Counted from the first letter of the stretch, positions 17,710 to 26,445 are shown. The stretch: 64,000 nt of DNA from Bacillus massiliigorillae (GCF_000380245.2 NZ_HG428741.1:1945717-2009716), one strand, 5' to 3'. Translations and numbers: made by a program. The notes: generated by a model from the letters alone, not told the origin.

Positions 17710-19128
17710 ATGGACTACATAGATGTCAAAAAATTGTATACCCAAAATATTGTTTTGTATTGCCGTGTATCAACTGCTGAACAAGACATACTAAAGCAAA
17801 TTACTTTAGCTGAAATTTACTTATCACAAAACGACATCACTACAGACACTGTAAAACGATTTATTGATGATAACGTTTCTGCAAATAAACTAGCTGCCAA
17901 AGATAGACCAGAATTCCAAAAACTTTTAACAGAAATAATGAGTGGAACAGTGGACACATTACTAGTTCAAAGCAGAGATCGATTGGCTCGTAATTTTTAT
18001 GAATATGTCGAGCTAGTCAAAAAACTACATCAATTTAAAGTGAAGGTTGTTTTTACAGATCCTGGACAACCACTATTTTCTCAAGTATTAGCTATTGAAT
18101 CTTTATACGGAATATTCCCTCAATTTGATGGTCGAACTATTGCAAGAAGAACCCAACAAACTCGATTGCGATATCCTAATGCGATCCTTGGTTTTGATGT
18201 AATCGGAAAAAGAAATGAGAAGCGGTATATTCCACATCAGGAAAAAGCGAATGAATTAAAAAGTTTTTTTTATTCTGTAATCGATAGCCAATCACCTGAA
18301 AATTTAATTGAGTTGTTCATTAAGCATAGGAAGTTTTTTAAAAATCCAGAAAAAGCTCTCAAATGCCTACAAAATCCTTTTTATTCAGGTCACTTACAAT
18401 ATCAAGATGAATACATACCACTTCTTTACGTAGAACCACTCATTTCTTTAGAAGAGTATTTAAAGATTCAAAGAGTTTTAGCAAAATATGAGCAAGAATT
18501 ACAAAACGCCATAGCTAGTTCCACTAACAATGGAATTAACACTCCTATTTGTCATATTTGTAAAAAACCTATGCACTTTCGTCCAACTGAATTAGGAAAA
18601 AGCGGATACTATGTATGCTCGAAAAAACATCCGAAGATTCAAATAGAAGTGAGACTTTTTAATCAATTAATCACCAATCACCTTACAGATGTATTAGAGC
18701 GCATCCAGGTGAAAGAATTAAAAAAAGATGTTTGCAATTACCTTTTCCAATTGGAAAAACATTATAAGCAAGAACTTGCTTTTCTACAAAACCAGTTAAA
18801 CACAACACATCGAGAAGTGACGGATTTAATCGGCTCTAATAAAACAACAACATTAAAACAATTAATTGAGCAGGGCAAATCTATCGAAAAGGCAATGATC
18901 AAACTTGATATGTTGTTAGAAAAAATTGGGCAAGCACAAAGTGGCATTGATAGATTTGTATCTATAGTTAAACAACGAGTTACAGACGAATTACAAAATT
19001 ATCAAATTGAGTATGTATTCGCTCTTCTATTTTCAAAAGTTGAAGTAAGCACAGATGCCCTAATTTACCATACTACTTTCAGCAATTATATTGAAGGGAA
19101 TGATTTTTCAAATGAGGATTCAGCATAA
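17710..19128 (+). CDS. Large serine recombinase with intact active site
   Basis: 472 residues. The N-terminal resolvase domain carries the catalytic YCRVSTAEQ (Ser21) and the conserved SRDRLARN (Arg91, Arg94). A recombinase DNA-binding domain (about 175-260) and a zinc ribbon (CHICKKPM...YYVCSKK, about 279-300) follow, then a coiled coil (about 345-415) as in large serine integrases. It acts on DNA as a site-specific recombinase. Its 3' end overlaps the next recombinase gene by 17 nt, a paired layout like ccrA/ccrB of staphylococcal cassettes, though I see no direct similarity to ccr beyond the family. Confidence 0.88.
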   Translation: MDYIDVKKLYTQNIVLYCRVSTAEQDILKQITLAEIYLSQNDITTDTVKRFIDDNVSANKLAAKDRPEFQKLLTEIMSGTVDTLLVQSRDRLARNFYEYVELVKKLHQFKVKVVFTDPGQPLFSQVLAIESLYGIFPQFDGRTIARRTQQTRLRYPNAILGFDVIGKRNEKRYIPHQEKANELKSFFYSVIDSQSPENLIELFIKHRKFFKNPEKALKCLQNPFYSGHLQYQDEYIPLLYVEPLISLEEYLKIQRVLAKYEQELQNAIASSTNNGINTPICHICKKPMHFRPTELGKSGYYVCSKKHPKIQIEVRLFNQLITNHLTDVLERIQVKELKKDVCNYLFQLEKHYKQELAFLQNQLNTTHREVTDLIGSNKTTTLKQLIEQGKSIEKAMIKLDMLLEKIGQAQSGIDRFVSIVKQRVTDELQNYQIEYVFALLFSKVEVSTDALIYHTTFSNYIEGNDFSNEDSA

Positions 19129-20650
19129 ATACTCTTACAATATGAATGGGGTTTACTTAGTAACCGAGGAGAAACAAAATACAGGTCACTCTCTATCTAT
19201 CCAGGAAGCAGAGATTTTATTAAAAGCAAAATCCCTAGGATTTCTTGTTGTCATTATATTTGTCGAAGCTGCCACATCCGCTTATCACACAACAGCACAA
19301 CACCGAGTTAAAATGAATGAAATGAAAGAATTCATTTTAAGAAATCCAAATGCAAATTCTGTTATTTTTTTCGATGAATCACGGGTCACCCGACTTATTG
19401 AAGATTTTTATACAGGTTTCATAGTACCTGTAAAAGAAAAAATACCCACTCTAACATTATATTCTACTAAACTGGAAGGAGAATGGGACGAAAACGACCC
19501 CATTGTTCAAATGAGATTAACACTTGCTTATGAGGAATCAGCTAGAAAATCTAGCACTGCTTACAGCTACCATAATGGTGTTATTAACAAATCTCCTAAC
19601 GATGGTAAACCAAAAAGACCTGGTTCTCGCTATCCCTATGGATACACAAAGTTATCAAAAGAGGATATCGAACTAATTCCTGATGAAAATGCTTCTATTG
19701 TTCAATTCATTTTCTATCTATATAGCTACGGCTATAGTGAAAAGAAAATAGCCACCTTATTGGAAAATTCAAATGTACCTTCTCCTTCTGAATACAACCA
19801 CTGGAATGACTCATCCATAAGGTACATCTTAACGAATCACTGGTATAAAGGAGACTTAACTTGGTTTGCACGAACAAGTTACTCGAACAGTAAAAAGAAA
19901 TCAATTGAAGAAATCTCTTTGTTTTCCAACCATCATCAAGGTTTAATAGGTTCTAGTCTTTGGGAAATCACTCAATTTTTTAGGAATTCAAAGAATAAGG
20001 ATCGAATGAATAGCCCTTTTCTATTGAGAAATCTTGTTTTTTGTAAGGATTGTGGTGAAACATTGAAAACCAAGAACCAAACGTCTGCCAAATCGAAGAA
20101 TGATAGTTCCTTTTATTTTTGTTCCAATTGCAAATGTAAAGTTCGAAAAGATACTCTACATCAAAAAACAATCAATGATTTTGCTATGAGATGGGCTAGA
20201 GGATTAAAATCTCAAATACAAACGTTTAAAAAAGTATCATCAAATTGGAAACAAATGTGTGCGAAAACAATCCAATCTTTAAAAGACGATATAGATGTTC
20301 TACGTTATAAATTAGGAACATTAAAGGAAACTGATGAATTTTATGAAGAGCTTCTTCAAGCTGTTGAATCACAACTAAAGTTTCAGGAAAAACAGAAGTT
20401 GTATTACCAGAGCGTTCTCTTGCGGATTGAAGAGTTATCCAAGGATCAGATGTTATTAGAAATAATAGCACGTTTTTTGCTAGACATATACCGCTATAGC
20501 ACCGAAGAAAAACGTTCCATTTTTCTACTGTCTATCAAACAAATTGAGTTTGATTTCAAGCGGGACCATTTCAACATCGAATATCGTTTAAGCCCTTATG
20601 TCGAGATTGAAACATTAATGGATGACTCTTTAGAAATGAAGACAAGTTAG
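19112..20650 (+). CDS. Serine recombinase homologue with degenerate catalytic motif
   Basis: About 512 residues from ATG 19112 (other in-frame ATGs at 19091 and 19100). Where active enzymes have YxRVSTxEQ, it reads GVYLVTEEKQ followed by GHSLSIQEAE, so the catalytic Ser and first Arg appear lost (Val and Tyr). The second Arg pair is kept as SRVTR (Arg91, Arg94), and the downstream parts are intact: PYGY recombinase domain start near 175, zinc ribbon FCKDCGE...FCSNCKCK near 320-350, coiled coil, C-terminal domain. It is probably a DNA-binding partner of the active enzyme, not an enzyme itself. Loss by decay is the alternative. Confidence 0.85.
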   Translation: MRIQHKYSYNMNGVYLVTEEKQNTGHSLSIQEAEILLKAKSLGFLVVIIFVEAATSAYHTTAQHRVKMNEMKEFILRNPNANSVIFFDESRVTRLIEDFYTGFIVPVKEKIPTLTLYSTKLEGEWDENDPIVQMRLTLAYEESARKSSTAYSYHNGVINKSPNDGKPKRPGSRYPYGYTKLSKEDIELIPDENASIVQFIFYLYSYGYSEKKIATLLENSNVPSPSEYNHWNDSSIRYILTNHWYKGDLTWFARTSYSNSKKKSIEEISLFSNHHQGLIGSSLWEITQFFRNSKNKDRMNSPFLLRNLVFCKDCGETLKTKNQTSAKSKNDSSFYFCSNCKCKVRKDTLHQKTINDFAMRWARGLKSQIQTFKKVSSNWKQMCAKTIQSLKDDIDVLRYKLGTLKETDEFYEELLQAVESQLKFQEKQKLYYQSVLLRIEELSKDQMLLEIIARFLLDIYRYSTEEKRSIFLLSIKQIEFDFKRDHFNIEYRLSPYVEIETLMDDSLEMKTS

Positions 20651-20681
20651 GCTGTTGTTTATTATAAGCAACAGTCTTTTG
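20651..20681 (+). terminator. Rho-independent terminator of the recombinase operon
   Basis: GGCTGTTG / CAACAGTC stem with a TTTATTATAAG loop, followed by TTTTGT, directly after the TAG stop at 20650. Confidence 0.8.
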
Positions 20682-20869
20682 TACATTTAGCTAGAGGAAC
20701 CTCAGCCCGTTGTCCACCTTGTAATAGAGCAAAGCCCTACAACTGATTAAGCCTCCAGCTTAACTTCATCAGATAGGATTTTCAATTATTATCTGAACAC
20801 CGCCGTCCCACTTAACCAACAACTTTCTCTGTTAATCAAATACTGCTTCCTCTTATGCCCTAAAATACA

Positions 20870-21080
20870 ACTGCTTACATTGCCGAAAAAGTATTCCGAA
20901 CACTGCTTACATTACCGAACTAGCTTAGTCGATACATTATAGTTCTAAATCGAACAAGTGATAAATCCCTTGATATCAAGCTTTTTTAGGCTATTAATTT
21001 CGGTAATGCACTTATCTTAGGATACTTCGATAAGTATATTGCCGAAACGAATATTTACATAGTACTCATATTACCGAAAA
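20870..21080. repeat. Cluster of five TTRCCGAA motifs, two in an 18-bp direct repeat
   Basis: ACTGCTTACATTGCCGAA (20870-20887) and the same with one change (20902-20919) are direct repeats. Further copies are ATTTCGGTAATGC (inverted, about 20997-21009), ATATTGCCGAAAC (about 21037-21049) and ATATTACCGAAAA (about 21068-21080). Five copies in 210 bp, immediately after a recombinase operon, suggest protein binding sites or an attachment region. Confidence 0.75.
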
Positions 21081-21581
21081 AATATACATTAAAAATTCCT
21101 TATATATACCGTATAATTTTATCTTCTACCAACCAACTCCTCTATTTAGTGCATATCTCCAAATAAAACAGTGTTAATCCTACTTGGTTTAATACCCCAA
21201 TAGTTAAGCGACTTTTAGGAGACTTGCTATACTTTCTTTCAGTATCTTGGTGGAACCGTACTTCATCGGTTTCCTTGTTATATTCTTTGTAAGCTTGTTC
21301 CCTTTGTTGCTATTTTATTCTTTCACGTTCTTCTATATCTAAAATATTTCCTATATTCCCATCATTAATAGCTCTATTTAGTAGATTTCCAAAACTATAC
21401 TTTGAAAAAGAGTTATTACTCTTTTTCCTATTGATTTTTCTACTATATTTCTACAAACTCTCGTTCCTATATAAGGAAAAAATAAAAGAACTAGACTTTC
21501 TAGTTAGAGAGATATCGTAAGAAATTACTGTCGTATACATAAAAAAATATGATGGTCTATAACGCAAATCAAAGGAATGAT

Positions 21582-21624
21582 AAAGATTATTCTTTAGAGA
21601 ATTATTCTTTCAAGAATAATCTTT
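21582..21624. repeat. 13-bp perfect inverted repeat next to the IS
   Basis: AAAGATTATTCTT and its exact complement are separated by 17 nt. No T-tract follows, and the IS begins 17 bp later. It may be a hairpin or a decayed terminator. Confidence 0.6.
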
Positions 21625-21679
21625 GAGACTGTTTTAAAAAGGCTATGTTCTAAAAGATTGTTGCTACTGTATTAAATAA

Positions 21680-21705
21680 AAGAAGACCCTTTGGGTCCTC
21701 TTTTA
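21680..21705 (-). terminator. Hairpin terminator inside the IS end
   Basis: AGAAGACCC / GGGTCCTCT around TTT, with T-rich flanks on both strands. It closes the passenger gene and may insulate the element. Confidence 0.65.
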
Positions 21706-21714
21706 TTTATATTT

Positions 21715-21891
21715 CTAATTTATTTCTTTGTTTCTAGATGGAAGTATTTTATCCGTTAAATACCAAATAATCGTAAAGATTACAGAGAAACCAACCATTT
21801 CTAACATTGTTATACTCTCATCTTTTATTAATAGCATAAAGTACGCAATTTGAAGAACAAATGATAAAACAAATAAACGTAAATACCGCAT
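21715..21891 (-). CDS. IS passenger gene: small membrane protein
   Basis: 58 residues with two hydrophobic helices (YLRLFVLSFVLQIAYFMLL and MVGFSVIFTIIWYLT) and a basic tail. The start follows GGAGGGGGAG at good spacing. It lies between the transposase stop and the IS inverted repeat, so it is carried by the element. The related copy at 30.5-31.6 kb has a different membrane peptide in the same position. Function unknown. Confidence 0.7.
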   Translation of the reverse strand: MRYLRLFVLSFVLQIAYFMLLIKDESITMLEMVGFSVIFTIIWYLTDKILPSRNKEIN

Positions 21892-22008
21892 AAAAATAAT
21901 TCTCCCCCTCCGTGATTGCTCTAAGCTACATACTTTAATAGTTCTATATCTTGTTCAAATTATCCTTCTTCCGCTAACCTGCCCAATGGTTGAAACAAAC
22001 GATATGCA

Positions 22009-23022
22009 TCAGTTGAAATTTCTAATACCGATTACGGTTGTGAAATTAGCTTTTTTGCAAGTGTTCAATAACATTTCATTCGTATTTTCTTTAGAGGAAA
22101 ATTTTTTGTTTAATTCTAAGAAACGATGCCATATCAAATAGCCATTTAGATATTTTGTTGCTACACCATTAAATCGTTCCATCCAATCTTTTAGTCGTCG
22201 ATGATAACTATTAACGTGCTGAACGTGATAAATTTTTTGACGAACATATTCTTTTTTACGTGCATTAATAGCTTCGTGTTTCAATCCTTTCATAACCGCA
22301 AACTTCCTATAATTAGTTGCTGTATCTGTGCAGAGTAAAACAGAATCATCTAAATAATCTCCTAGTACAGCATCTATATCAAGTGCTGTTATGCGTCCTT
22401 TACCAGCAACTTCTGAAAGGATTTGACCGTTTCTATCGTGGGCGACAACTACACATACTTGCTCTTTAGATATACCTCTTTTAGATGCAGAACCTCCTCT
22501 TTTGCGAGGTTTTCGGTGAGTAAGATTCTTTTTGCCTTTATCGCTCTCCAAGAAAAAGGTTTCATCGCTTTCGACTATGCCTAACAGTTTCTGATGACCA
22601 AGTGATTGCAGGGCAAATAGCACCTTATGTCTCCAATAAAAGGCGGTACTCAAGTGGATTTTTAATTCTTTAGCGATAACTCTTAGCGAACTACCAGCCA
22701 CCATCATTTCAATGTATTTAAGCCATTTATGAGGATATTTAGTACCAGACAAAGGGCTACCAGTCATATCGTTAAACGATTTACCGCAATCCTTACAAAG
22801 ATAACGTTGACGAGCTTTATATGTACCATTTCTTTTAACAGACATACTCCCACAATGTAGACAGGCTAATCCATTAGAAAACCGTTTCTCCCGAATATCC
22901 ACAATCTTATTTGAGATGTTGGTAGTAGAGTCAGGAAACAAATCTTCTTTCATAGCAAAGAAAAGCTTCAGTTGTTCATCTTTGGGAAGGTCTGAAAATT
23001 GTTCATACATATCTAGCAACAT
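22009..23022 (-). CDS. IS1595-family transposase
   Basis: 337 residues. An N-terminal zinc ribbon (CLHCGS...YLCKDCGKSF, about 55-85) precedes a helix-turn-helix (SLRVIAKELKIHLSTAFYWRHKV) and an RNase H-like catalytic domain with GIVESDETFFLES (first Asp), LLCTDTATNY (second Asp) and VQHVNSYHRRLKDWMERFNG, where the third acidic residue is replaced by Asn/His as in the IS1595 DDN subgroup. It catalyses cut-and-paste style transposition. Likely functional: full length, intact ends and duplication. Confidence 0.93.
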   Translation of the reverse strand: MLLDMYEQFSDLPKDEQLKLFFAMKEDLFPDSTTNISNKIVDIREKRFSNGLACLHCGSMSVKRNGTYKARQRYLCKDCGKSFNDMTGSPLSGTKYPHKWLKYIEMMVAGSSLRVIAKELKIHLSTAFYWRHKVLFALQSLGHQKLLGIVESDETFFLESDKGKKNLTHRKPRKRGGSASKRGISKEQVCVVVAHDRNGQILSEVAGKGRITALDIDAVLGDYLDDSVLLCTDTATNYRKFAVMKGLKHEAINARKKEYVRQKIYHVQHVNSYHRRLKDWMERFNGVATKYLNGYLIWHRFLELNKKFSSKENTNEMLLNTCKKANFTTVIGIRNFN

Positions 23023-23205
23023 TTCAAATTCGCTACTGTCATAATCAGTTTAATTATTATAACAGTATGTCTTTCTCAGCAACAAATTATATGAACAGAG
23101 CCTTTAAAAAAGAAGGTAATAGTTGAATGAATGAAAAAGAACTGATCAAAACTCATTCTAGAAGGTGACGAACACATCAAAGAGGATTTAAAGATGATTT
23201 TATTA

Positions 23206-23231
23206 GGCTCTATTCATAAAGATTGTTGCTA
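23206..23231 (+). repeat. Stray IS1595 end
   Basis: GGCTCTATTCATAAAGATTG matches the IS inverted repeat and continues TTGCTA, but no transposase follows. It replaces the left half of the cassette repeat that begins at 23275. It is a remnant of an earlier insertion. Confidence 0.7.
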
Positions 23232-23274
23232 ACGATTTAATACAAGAGAGACAGCTTTTTTAGCCATCTCCTTG

Positions 23275-23321
23275 TTCCACTAACGCACCTGTTTGTTTAA
23301 GAACATTTCTTCACAAACTTA
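23275..23321 (+). repeat. Cassette-type repeat R1, right half
   Basis: CCACTAACGCACCTGTTTG followed by TTTAAG and TTCTTCACAAA. This is the most complete version of the right simple site (CTAAC-GCACCT-GTTTG). The left half is replaced by an IS end. Confidence 0.75.
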
Positions 23322-23395
23322 GTTGATTTTAAGTAATTAGTCAGTTCACCTAGTGCTCTTTCTATTTACTTTCCATGAACGTCATAGAATATAAC

Positions 23396-23433
23396 AAAAA
23401 AGAGACAATTAGAATAGAAAATGTCTCTTTTTT
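23396..23433. terminator. Bidirectional terminator
   Basis: AAAAAAGAGACA and TGTCTCTTTTTTT form a stem with A and T tracts on either side. Confidence 0.75.
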
Positions 23434-23501
23434 TGTGAGGACTTTCACAAGATATGAATGATATATTTATGTCAAACAAAAAGAGGCAAGAAGAGAAGTA
23501 A

Positions 23502-23537
23502 TGATGATTGTAGTATCGAAGTGATTTATCATCATTA
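23502..23537 (+). promoter_or_regulatory. Inverted repeat upstream of small membrane gene
   Basis: AATGATGAT and ATCATCATT flank 17 nt and end just before the ribosome site AAAAGGAG of the following gene. It may be an operator or a translation-control hairpin. Confidence 0.45.
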
Positions 23538-23569
23538 AAAGGAGACTGATTAAAATATTTCTATCAGTT

Positions 23570-23749
23570 ATGCTCTTCATTCTAATACTAGGGATAGTTC
23601 TCATAGTATTCTCAAAAAAAATTGCTAAAAGCAACAGGAAACTTCAGTACTGCACAATAGTAGTTAGTCTGATTGTGATAATAATTAGTTTATATTATAT
23701 ATATATGCTTGTATCAGGAAATTTAACCGCACCTTTGTTTGAAGATTAA
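23570..23749 (+). CDS. Small membrane protein in cassette array, possible AUA start
   Basis: 59 residues from ATG 23570 (MLFILILGIVLIVFSKK), with two hydrophobic helices and a basic loop. The only good ribosome site, AAAAGGAG (23537-23544), is 25 nt from that ATG but 10 nt from an in-frame ATA at 23555, so the start may be AUA, giving five extra residues. It lies between repeats R1 and R2. Function unknown. Confidence 0.5.
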   Translation: MLFILILGIVLIVFSKKIAKSNRKLQYCTIVVSLIVIIISLYYIYMLVSGNLTAPLFED

Positions 23750-24037
23750 AAAATATCTGTCATTAAAGATGGCATTTAGAAGTTAGAAACTTAATTTAGA
23801 GACAATTAAACATTATGGAATATCTAGAATGTTTAATTGAAATACACAATTTACAGATCATCATTAATTTGTACTCTTAAAGCCATATAAGTGGTAGTTT
23901 AACTACTTATCTTTTTGTTTATATATGTACAAACTGCAAACCATAAAAATGATATAAAAAATACGACTTAACTGTGTTGATGAACTTGATAGTAAATCAA
24001 AAGAAATAACGAAATATATGAACGTTTGTTTTAAGAT

Positions 24038-24059
24038 AAGCAGGGAAATTTCCCTGCTT
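24038..24059 (+). terminator. Perfect 22-bp palindrome terminator
   Basis: AAGCAGGGAAA and its exact complement, followed by ATTTTTACT. Confidence 0.75.
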
Positions 24060-24097
24060 ATTTTTACTAGTTTTTATTACATATGTAGAATTCTCTT

Positions 24098-24198
24098 ATT
24101 CAACTATCCTGCCCCGTTAGCTGCATAAGAAAAAAGCTGTCAAAACGACAGCCTTGTTCAACTCAAGCACCTGTTTGTTTAAGTGAATTATTTCACAT
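24098..24198 (+). repeat. Cassette-type repeat R2, complete
   Basis: Left site CAACTATCCTGCCCCGTTAG with GCTGCATAAG, central stem AAGCTGTC...GACAGCCTT, right site GCACCTGTTTGTTTAAGTG and terminal hairpin GTGAA-TTAT-TTCAC. The outer ends are imperfect inverted repeats of each other, so the whole unit can fold into one long hairpin. Confidence 0.85.
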
Positions 24199-24240
24199 AT
24201 CATTACTTGATTCGACTAGGATTACCTCTAAACAAACTAT

Positions 24241-24480
24241 CTAAAATATTGGTCCGATGTACCACATTAAAATAGAGCCGAGTATCATAACAACATTTAT
24301 TGATATTCCTATGATTATAGTATTCCGTTTCTTAGTAGCAATAAAAAATGCTAAACTTTTTATCGCTAAGACAACTACTGATATAAGAAAAAAAGACATT
24401 CTTAGATATGGAGCTACAAGAAAAATATAGACTAACCATACTAGGATTTCTAAATAAAGACTTACTTTATTTTTTGTCAT
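24241..24480 (-). CDS. Small membrane protein, function unknown
   Basis: 79 residues with about three hydrophobic helices (LEILVWLVYIFLVAPYL, FFLISVVVLAIKSLAFFIA, IIIGISINVVMILGSILMW), with basic loops KKRN. It is the only gene between repeats R2 and R3 and points opposite to the repeat orientation. The ATG follows AAATAAGGAGGAATACAT-type spacing. No family recognised. Confidence 0.65.
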   Translation of the reverse strand: MTKNKVSLYLEILVWLVYIFLVAPYLRMSFFLISVVVLAIKSLAFFIATKKRNTIIIGISINVVMILGSILMWYIGPIF

Positions 24481-24550
24481 ATGTATTCCTCCTTATTTTC
24501 TTTTACCCAATTCATTTACTAAAATATCACCTACAATTTAAATTTGTTGT

Positions 24551-24607
24551 TAAGCTAACCTGCTCCGTTTGTTGCATAAAATAGAAGCTGATGATTTCAG
24601 CTTCTTT
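24551..24607 (+). repeat. Cassette-type repeat R3, left half and central stem
   Basis: GCTAACCTGCTCCGTTTGTTGCATAA and central stem AGAAGCTG-ATGATTT-CAGCTTCT. The right half is missing; the promoter of the next gene starts where it would be. Confidence 0.8.
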
Positions 24608-24663
24608 AATTGTTTTATAATAAAAAGTAAAATATTGTAAAATGATAAAAGGAGCTATATCTA

Positions 24664-25200
24664 ATGAATCTTTTTACCAAGACTGTTTTGAAATTTTTAT
24701 CAATTATGTCTCTAATTGCTCAATTTTTATGTGCGTTTGCCGGATTAATATTACTATTTGCGGCTGGATCTTTATTGTTAGTTCCGAACGGAGTCAAACA
24801 ACAATTACTACAGTATGTAGATTTAAACTCAAACACAAACCCATCAGTATGGTTGTTAGTACTTTCTTGCTTAGTAGCGCTAGCAATCATTGCTTGCTTG
24901 TTTATCATTATGTATTCTCTCCATAAAATGATCGGTAATATTTATGTACAAGACTTCTTTGTATCCCAAAATCTTAAGTACCTCAAACTAATCTTAATCG
25001 CGATTACTAGCTTTACCATTTTGCAGTTCATTAGTCAGCTGTTCTTTGCAAAACTACACGCTTACAATGTCAGTAATATTTTTTCAAATTCTAGTCCAAG
25101 TTTAATAGGAAACATTCTTCTATTAGCCATCATTTATACGCTTTATGTGGTTTTTAAATACGGAATATATTTGCAAGAAGATTCCAACAATATGATTTAA
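24664..25200 (+). CDS. DUF2975 membrane protein
   Basis: 178 residues with four hydrophobic helices. The middle loop LHKMIGNIYVQDFFVSQNLKYLK matches the DUF2975 pattern. The family is found next to a small Xre-type regulator, as here (13 bp downstream), and the pair is thought to act as a membrane regulator/HTH unit; the signal is unknown. AAAGGAG precedes the ATG. It is the first gene of the two-gene unit between R3 and R4. Confidence 0.8.
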   Translation: MNLFTKTVLKFLSIMSLIAQFLCAFAGLILLFAAGSLLLVPNGVKQQLLQYVDLNSNTNPSVWLLVLSCLVALAIIACLFIIMYSLHKMIGNIYVQDFFVSQNLKYLKLILIAITSFTILQFISQLFFAKLHAYNVSNIFSNSSPSLIGNILLLAIIYTLYVVFKYGIYLQEDSNNMI

Positions 25201-25213
25201 GTGGGAGCTCCTA

Positions 25214-25426
25214 ATGATAAAAGTTAATCTAGACCGAGTAATGCTAGAAAGAAAAATTTCTTCAAAAGTGTTAGCTGAAAAAGTTGGAATTACCCAAGCT
25301 AACTTATCAATACTAAAAACAGGTAAAGCGCATGGTATTCGCTTTGACACATTAGAAAAAATCTGCCAGATATTAAATTGTCAGCCTGGTGATATACTCG
25401 AATATGAAGAAAAAACTGGCATATAA
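25214..25426 (+). CDS. Xre-family HTH regulator (YozG-like) paired with DUF2975
   Basis: 70 residues, a single Cro/C1-type helix-turn-helix: MLERKISSKVLAEKVGIT, then QANLSILKTGKAHGIRFDTLEKICQILNCQPGDIL. The ending GDILEYE is typical of the HTH_26 group. It sits 13 bp after the DUF2975 gene with its own GGGAGC site and is followed by a hairpin. It probably regulates the pair. Confidence 0.88.
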   Translation: MIKVNLDRVMLERKISSKVLAEKVGITQANLSILKTGKAHGIRFDTLEKICQILNCQPGDILEYEEKTGI

Positions 25427-25450
25427 CAAAACAATTGTTGTATGCCAGTT
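25414..25450 (+). terminator. Hairpin at the end of the HTH gene
   Basis: AACTGGCATA / TATGCCAGTT with further pairing TAACAA/TTGTTG inside. It overlaps the last codons of the gene. The T-tract is weak (TTTACAAC). Confidence 0.6.
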
Positions 25451-25503
25451 TACAACTATTCGGTAATATGGTCTGAAAGTTGAACACAAGATAAATAACA
25501 CTC

Positions 25504-25607
25504 TTCAACTAACCTGCCACGTTAGCTGCATAAGAAAAAGCCGTCTAAATGACAGCTCTGATCTTCTGCTATTGCATCTGTTAGTTTAAGTGAATTTCTT
25601 CACAAAT
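25504..25607 (+). repeat. Cassette-type repeat R4, complete
   Basis: Left CTTCAACTAACCTGC...GTTAGC and right GCATCTGTTAGTTTAAG: the outer arms CTTCAACTAAC and the complement of GTTAGTTTAAG agree at 10 of 11 positions. Inner arms TAGC/GCTA and AGAA/TTCT and the central GTC-TAAAT-GAC continue the stem. This copy best shows the end-to-end hairpin. Its core is nearly identical to R9. Confidence 0.88.
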
Positions 25608-25664
25608 ATAATGTTCGAACAAATAATTATTTCAACCTTTTATGGGCTGTACTATTATTAAACA

Positions 25665-26315
25665 TTATTCCATATCTCGTAACTCTGGTGGTAACTTATA
25701 TTTTTTCCCACTTTGTACAGAGCTTAAACTGGTTGTACTTTCACTTAATTTCTCAAATTCTATATTTTGTACTTTGTACTTGTTAAACAAATTAACTACT
25801 TTCTCGCTTACATATACACTCATATTATAATTTCCTTCTTCATCAGGTTCTTCAACAAAGAAATCACTACCATCCCAATAATCGTTTACAAAAAACACTC
25901 CTTTAAGATAAGGGACGTTGGCTGACCCCAAATGAATTAGCTTACTCCTATAATAATCAAGGGTATTACAACGCCCTGTAATGCTTAAACCATAATAATT
26001 TTCATACCTCTCCATATTTTCACCGAAAACTATAACGTCATATAATCTGTATCCTGTAATTCCGTTTTCTCTTAGTAATTCTGCAATGCTCTTTTCAATA
26101 AGTACATCAAACATTCCAGAATAAATAATGCTTGAAGGTTTGGTATTACCCATATAATACTGAAAAGAAATCTGATTATCTGGTTTGATTTCTCCTTTTA
26201 ATAAAGGAATTGAGATATCAAGATTTTTTTTATCGATACTTTTTACCCTAAAAGCTGGTTCAAAAAAGTCTACTGGGTCTTCGAATGTATATAATTGTTC
26301 ATAATTTACCTTCAT
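25665..26315 (-). CDS. Immunity-like protein, possibly Imm11/DUF1629-type
   Basis: 216 residues, soluble, no signal. Segments such as YEQLYTFEDPVDFFEPAFRV, SFQYYMGNTKPSSIIYSGMFDVLIEKSI and NYYGLSITGRCNTLDYYRSK resemble Imm11/DUF1629-like immunity proteins, but I cannot prove it without a profile search. It is the only gene between R4 and R5 and points against the repeat orientation. No toxin gene is adjacent. If correct it would be an orphan immunity protein. Confidence 0.45.
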   Translation of the reverse strand: MKVNYEQLYTFEDPVDFFEPAFRVKSIDKKNLDISIPLLKGEIKPDNQISFQYYMGNTKPSSIIYSGMFDVLIEKSIAELLRENGITGYRLYDVIVFGENMERYENYYGLSITGRCNTLDYYRSKLIHLGSANVPYLKGVFFVNDYWDGSDFFVEEPDEEGNYNMSVYVSEKVVNLFNKYKVQNIEFEKLSESTTSLSSVQSGKKYKLPPELRDME

Positions 26316-26445
26316 AATAATTGCGCTATTCCTCCATTAATAAACATTTGAATCAATCATACTATTTTTATAAAAAGCTATGAACAGAAATTTAGTAAAA
26401 AGTTAATAATTCTTCTTTTATAAGTTATAAATTTCAACATTCGTA

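Larger units (their letters stand above)
20682..21640. other. Long non-coding stretch after the recombinases
   Basis: About 960 bp without a credible gene on either strand. It contains the CCGAA motif cluster (20870-21080), a region of short overlapping reading frames without ribosome sites, and a 13-bp inverted repeat at 21582-21624 just before the IS insertion. It may hold the attachment region used by the recombinases. Confidence 0.5.
21641..23102 (-). mobile_element. IS1595-family insertion sequence, full copy
   Basis: 1462 bp bounded by terminal inverted repeats GGCTATGTTC...ATTGTTGCT (left) and GGCTCTGTTCATAT...TTGTTGCTGAG (right, read inward). The 8-bp target duplication TTTAAAAA is intact on both sides (21633-21640 and 23103-23110). 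It holds a transposase and a 58-residue passenger gene in the same direction. IS1595 elements typically give 8-bp duplications, in agreement. Confidence 0.92.
23750..24240. other. Non-coding part of the cassette array
   Basis: No credible gene. It contains the perfect palindrome terminator at 24038-24059 and repeat R2 (24098-24198). Confidence 0.5.

Noticed and set aside
17710..20650. Annotating the recombinase pair as ccrA/ccrB of a staphylococcal-type cassette
   Set aside because: The paired layout is similar, but the proteins show only general family motifs, the second lacks the catalytic Ser, and the island lies at tRNA-Val, not at the rlmH site.
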